Source: CAWBRT01 sp050015355 (lineage in GTDB: Bacteria; Acidobacteriota; Terriglobia; Terriglobales; Acidobacteriaceae). Taken from it: a stretch of 15,218 bases of DNA. The stretch spans positions 1 through 15,218 of the forward strand of contig JBEKBO010000132.1 in assembly GCA_050015355.1 (NCBI GenBank), read 5' to 3'. This document shows, one piece after another, positions 13,556-15,218 of the stretch. Below the pieces are notes generated by a model. The model saw only the letters and a program-made list of their open reading frames with translations, was not told the DNA's origin and did not search any database. The number at the start of each line of letters is the position of its first letter. Position 1 is the first letter of the stretch. Made by a program: the position numbers and the translations under genes.

Positions 13556-15076
13556 ATGATACAGTTTCCTGTCCCTGAGGCACTGACCTTCGATGATGTG
13601 TTGCTGCTGCCGGCCAAGTCTGATGTGGTGCCGGCAACAGTGAACACCCAAACCCATCTGACCAAGAAGATTCCGCTGAATATTCCCGTCATCAGCGCGG
13701 CGATGGATACCGTGACCGAGTCGCGCATGGCAATCGCCCTGGCGCAGCAGGGAGGTCTCGGCATCATTCACCGCAACCTCACCATCGAGCAGCAGGCCGG
13801 CGAAGTCGACAAGGTAAAGCGCTCCGAGAGCGGCATGATCGTCGATCCGATCACGATGGCGCCCGACGAAAAAATCTCCGACGCGCTGGAAGTGATGCGC
13901 CGCTACCGGATTTCCGGCGTGCCGATTACGAAGGATCGCAAGCTGGTTGGAATTCTCACGAATCGCGACCTGCGCTTTGAAAGCCGCACCGAAATTCCGA
14001 TCTCCGAGGTGATGACCAAGGACAACCTCATCACGGTTCCCGTCGGTACGACGTTGCTGGAAGCCGAAAGGATTCTGCATCAGCATCGGGTCGAGAAGCT
14101 GCTGGTCGTGGACGACAAGTACGAACTCAAGGGCCTGATCACGGTCAAAGATATCCAAAAGAAATTGAAGTATCCGGGCGCGGCCAAGGACTCACAGGGG
14201 CGATTGCGGGTTGGCGCCGCGATCGGCGTCACCGGAGACTTCCTGGAGCGCGCGCAGGAGCTGGTTCGCAATAAAGTTGACCTGATTGCCATTGACAGTG
14301 CTCACGGCCATTCGACGCGCGTGCTGGAAGCCGTGCGCTGCGTGAAAGCCAGATTCCCTGAGGTCGATCTGATTGCGGGCAACGTCGGCACCTACGAGGG
14401 AACAGCCGAATTGATCTCCGCTGGAGCCGACGCGGTGAAGATCGGGATCGGCCCCGGCTCAATTTGCACGACCCGCGTTGTGACCGGCGCTGGAGTGCCG
14501 CAGATTACGGCGATTGCCGAAGCCGCACGTGCCGCGCGCGACACCGACGTTCCGATCATCGCTGACGGCGGCATCAAGTATTCCGGCGACGTCACGAAGG
14601 CCCTGGCCGCCGGTGCGGATCTGGTGATGATCGGCTCCCTGCTGGCCGGAACCGAGGAGAGCCCGGGCGAAACCATCCTTTATCAGGGTCGCACCTTCAA
14701 GGCATACCGTGGTATGGGATCGCTTGCGGCGATGGCCGCCGGTTCCAGCGACCGCTATTTTCAAAGCCTGGACAGCGGCGCAGGCGAGGGCGGCAATTTC
14801 ACGACCCGGCTGGAGGGTGAAAACGACGGCAATAGGCTGGCGAAGCTGGTCCCCGAGGGAATCGAAGGCCGCGTGCCCTACCGCGGCACGGTCGCAATGA
14901 TGATTCTGCAACTGGTAGGCGGTCTGCGCAGCGGGATGGGCTATGTTGGCTGCGCGGATATCAAGGAACTTCAGCAGAAGGCGCGGTTCATCCGAATCAG
15001 CAACGCCGGATTGCGCGAGAGCCACGTGCACGATGTCACGATTACGCGAGAGGCTCCGAACTACCGGGTCGAGTAG
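13556..15076 (+). CDS. guaB: Inosine-5'-monophosphate dehydrogenase
   Basis: GuaB oxidises IMP to XMP with NAD+, the committed step toward GMP and GTP. The 506-residue protein is full length. The TIM-barrel start (FDDVLLLPAKSDVVP, SAAMDTVTE, GGLGIIHRN) is interrupted by a two-CBS module (about 95-205, MIVDPITMAPDEKISDALEVM and EVMTKDNLITVPVGTTLLEAE). The barrel resumes with AIDSAHGHS and the active-site loop GIGPGSICTTRVVTG with catalytic C304 and T306. IIADGGIKYSGD and the substrate loop YRGMGSLAAM (384-393) follow. The mobile flap EGIEGRVPYRG supplies R439 and Y442. GGAAAA precedes the ATG. The gene is monocistronic here: an IS630-type element begins about 25 bp beyond its stop, and guaA is not in the window. 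Confidence 0.97.
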   Translation: MIQFPVPEALTFDDVLLLPAKSDVVPATVNTQTHLTKKIPLNIPVISAAMDTVTESRMAIALAQQGGLGIIHRNLTIEQQAGEVDKVKRSESGMIVDPITMAPDEKISDALEVMRRYRISGVPITKDRKLVGILTNRDLRFESRTEIPISEVMTKDNLITVPVGTTLLEAERILHQHRVEKLLVVDDKYELKGLITVKDIQKKLKYPGAAKDSQGRLRVGAAIGVTGDFLERAQELVRNKVDLIAIDSAHGHSTRVLEAVRCVKARFPEVDLIAGNVGTYEGTAELISAGADAVKIGIGPGSICTTRVVTGAGVPQITAIAEAARAARDTDVPIIADGGIKYSGDVTKALAAGADLVMIGSLLAGTEESPGETILYQGRTFKAYRGMGSLAAMAAGSSDRYFQSLDSGAGEGGNFTTRLEGENDGNRLAKLVPEGIEGRVPYRGTVAMMILQLVGGLRSGMGYVGCADIKELQQKARFIRISNAGLRESHVHDVTITREAPNYRVE

Positions 15077-15100
15077 CGAAGGGATGCGTTGCCAAGACTA

Positions 15101-15218
15101 GAGCGGTTCCCATGAAGCTATATACCGTATCCGCAGTGTTTGAACCAAGCTGCGGCGTTGTCCGGGGTGATAGCTGCGAGGGCCAGAGCAGCAGCCTGTT
15201 CGAGGGCTTCCAGCAGAC
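15101..15218 (-). mobile_element. End of an IS630-family insertion sequence (truncated by the window)
   Basis: A transposase C-terminus runs in from the right edge. Between its stop and guaB is a short non-coding end. TA at 15099-15100, just before GAGCGGTTCC, fits the TA target duplication typical of IS630/Tc1-type elements, so the element edge is placed there tentatively. The other end is outside the window and the inverted repeat cannot be checked. Confidence 0.5.
15118..15218 (-). CDS. IS630-family transposase, C-terminal fragment
   Basis: The minus-strand frame open to the window edge encodes LLEALEQAAALALAAITPDNAAAWFKHCGYGI and stops at TAG (15120-15118). ITPDNAAAWFKHCGY matches the conserved C-terminal end of IS630-type DDE transposases (I-x-x-x-D-x-x-x-W-F-x-H-C-G-Y). 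Only about 33 codons are visible, so whether the full enzyme is intact is unknown. It converges on guaB. Confidence 0.7.
   Translation of the reverse strand, partial: LLEALEQAAALALAAITPDNAAAWFKHCGYGI

Noticed and set aside
73..15218. CRISPR array, defence island or phage genes
   Set aside because: No regularly spaced direct repeats, nucleases, integrase or structural phage genes are visible; the mobile content is limited to small repeats and one IS end.

Overview
The window looks like a chromosomal segment of a GC-rich soil-type bacterium, most likely an Acidobacteriota member of the Koribacter/Terriglobus kind. This is inference. It rests on high third-position GC, an intergenic hairpin of the kind often mistranslated as 'HPERSEG' proteins, repeated TGGGGCACC/GGTGCCCCA intergenic elements, and a secreted protein family that I associate with Acidobacteria. 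There is no rRNA or tRNA gene, CRISPR array, phage region or defence locus. Most of the window is housekeeping DNA, and the unusual signals are smaller in scale.

Layout. (1) Positions 1-446 hold the last codons of an unidentified + strand gene, then a hairpin-rich spacer. (2) Positions 447-2212 (+) are a tightly packed three-gene unit: an M24 (Xaa-Pro-type) metallopeptidase, a four-helix membrane protein resembling DUF6677, and a 60-residue two-helix membrane protein. (3) Positions 2213-2490 are a spacer between convergent genes with inverted repeats. (4) Positions 2491-5454 (-) carry a GNAT-type acetyltransferase and an ArnT-like membrane glycosyltransferase, separated by a 277-bp insertion with inverted repeats, an HPERSEG-type hairpin and a 14-bp flanking direct repeat. 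(5) Positions 5526-11859 (-) are the translation/transcription operon rimP-nusA-infB-ylxP-rbfA, in its usual order but without ylxR or ylxQ. Its promoter and a leader terminator/attenuator lie at about 12053-12146. (6) Positions 12185-13462 (+) hold a deleted, frameshifted copy of a secreted protein gene followed by an intact gene of apparently the same family. (7) Positions 13556-15076 (+) are guaB. (8) From about 15101 the window runs into the 3' end of an IS630-type element on the - strand.

How the genes fit together: the minus-strand operon supplies 30S maturation factors (RimP, RbfA), initiation factor IF-2 and the elongation/termination factor NusA. Its leader terminator is placed where NusA-dependent feedback could act. 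guaB makes XMP for GTP synthesis, the cofactor of IF-2, but it is a separate transcription unit with its own promoter. The glycosyltransferase and the secreted protein family belong to the cell envelope. The most striking coding anomaly is RimP, which lacks about 30 internal residues of its N-terminal domain while keeping its reading frame and flanking motifs.
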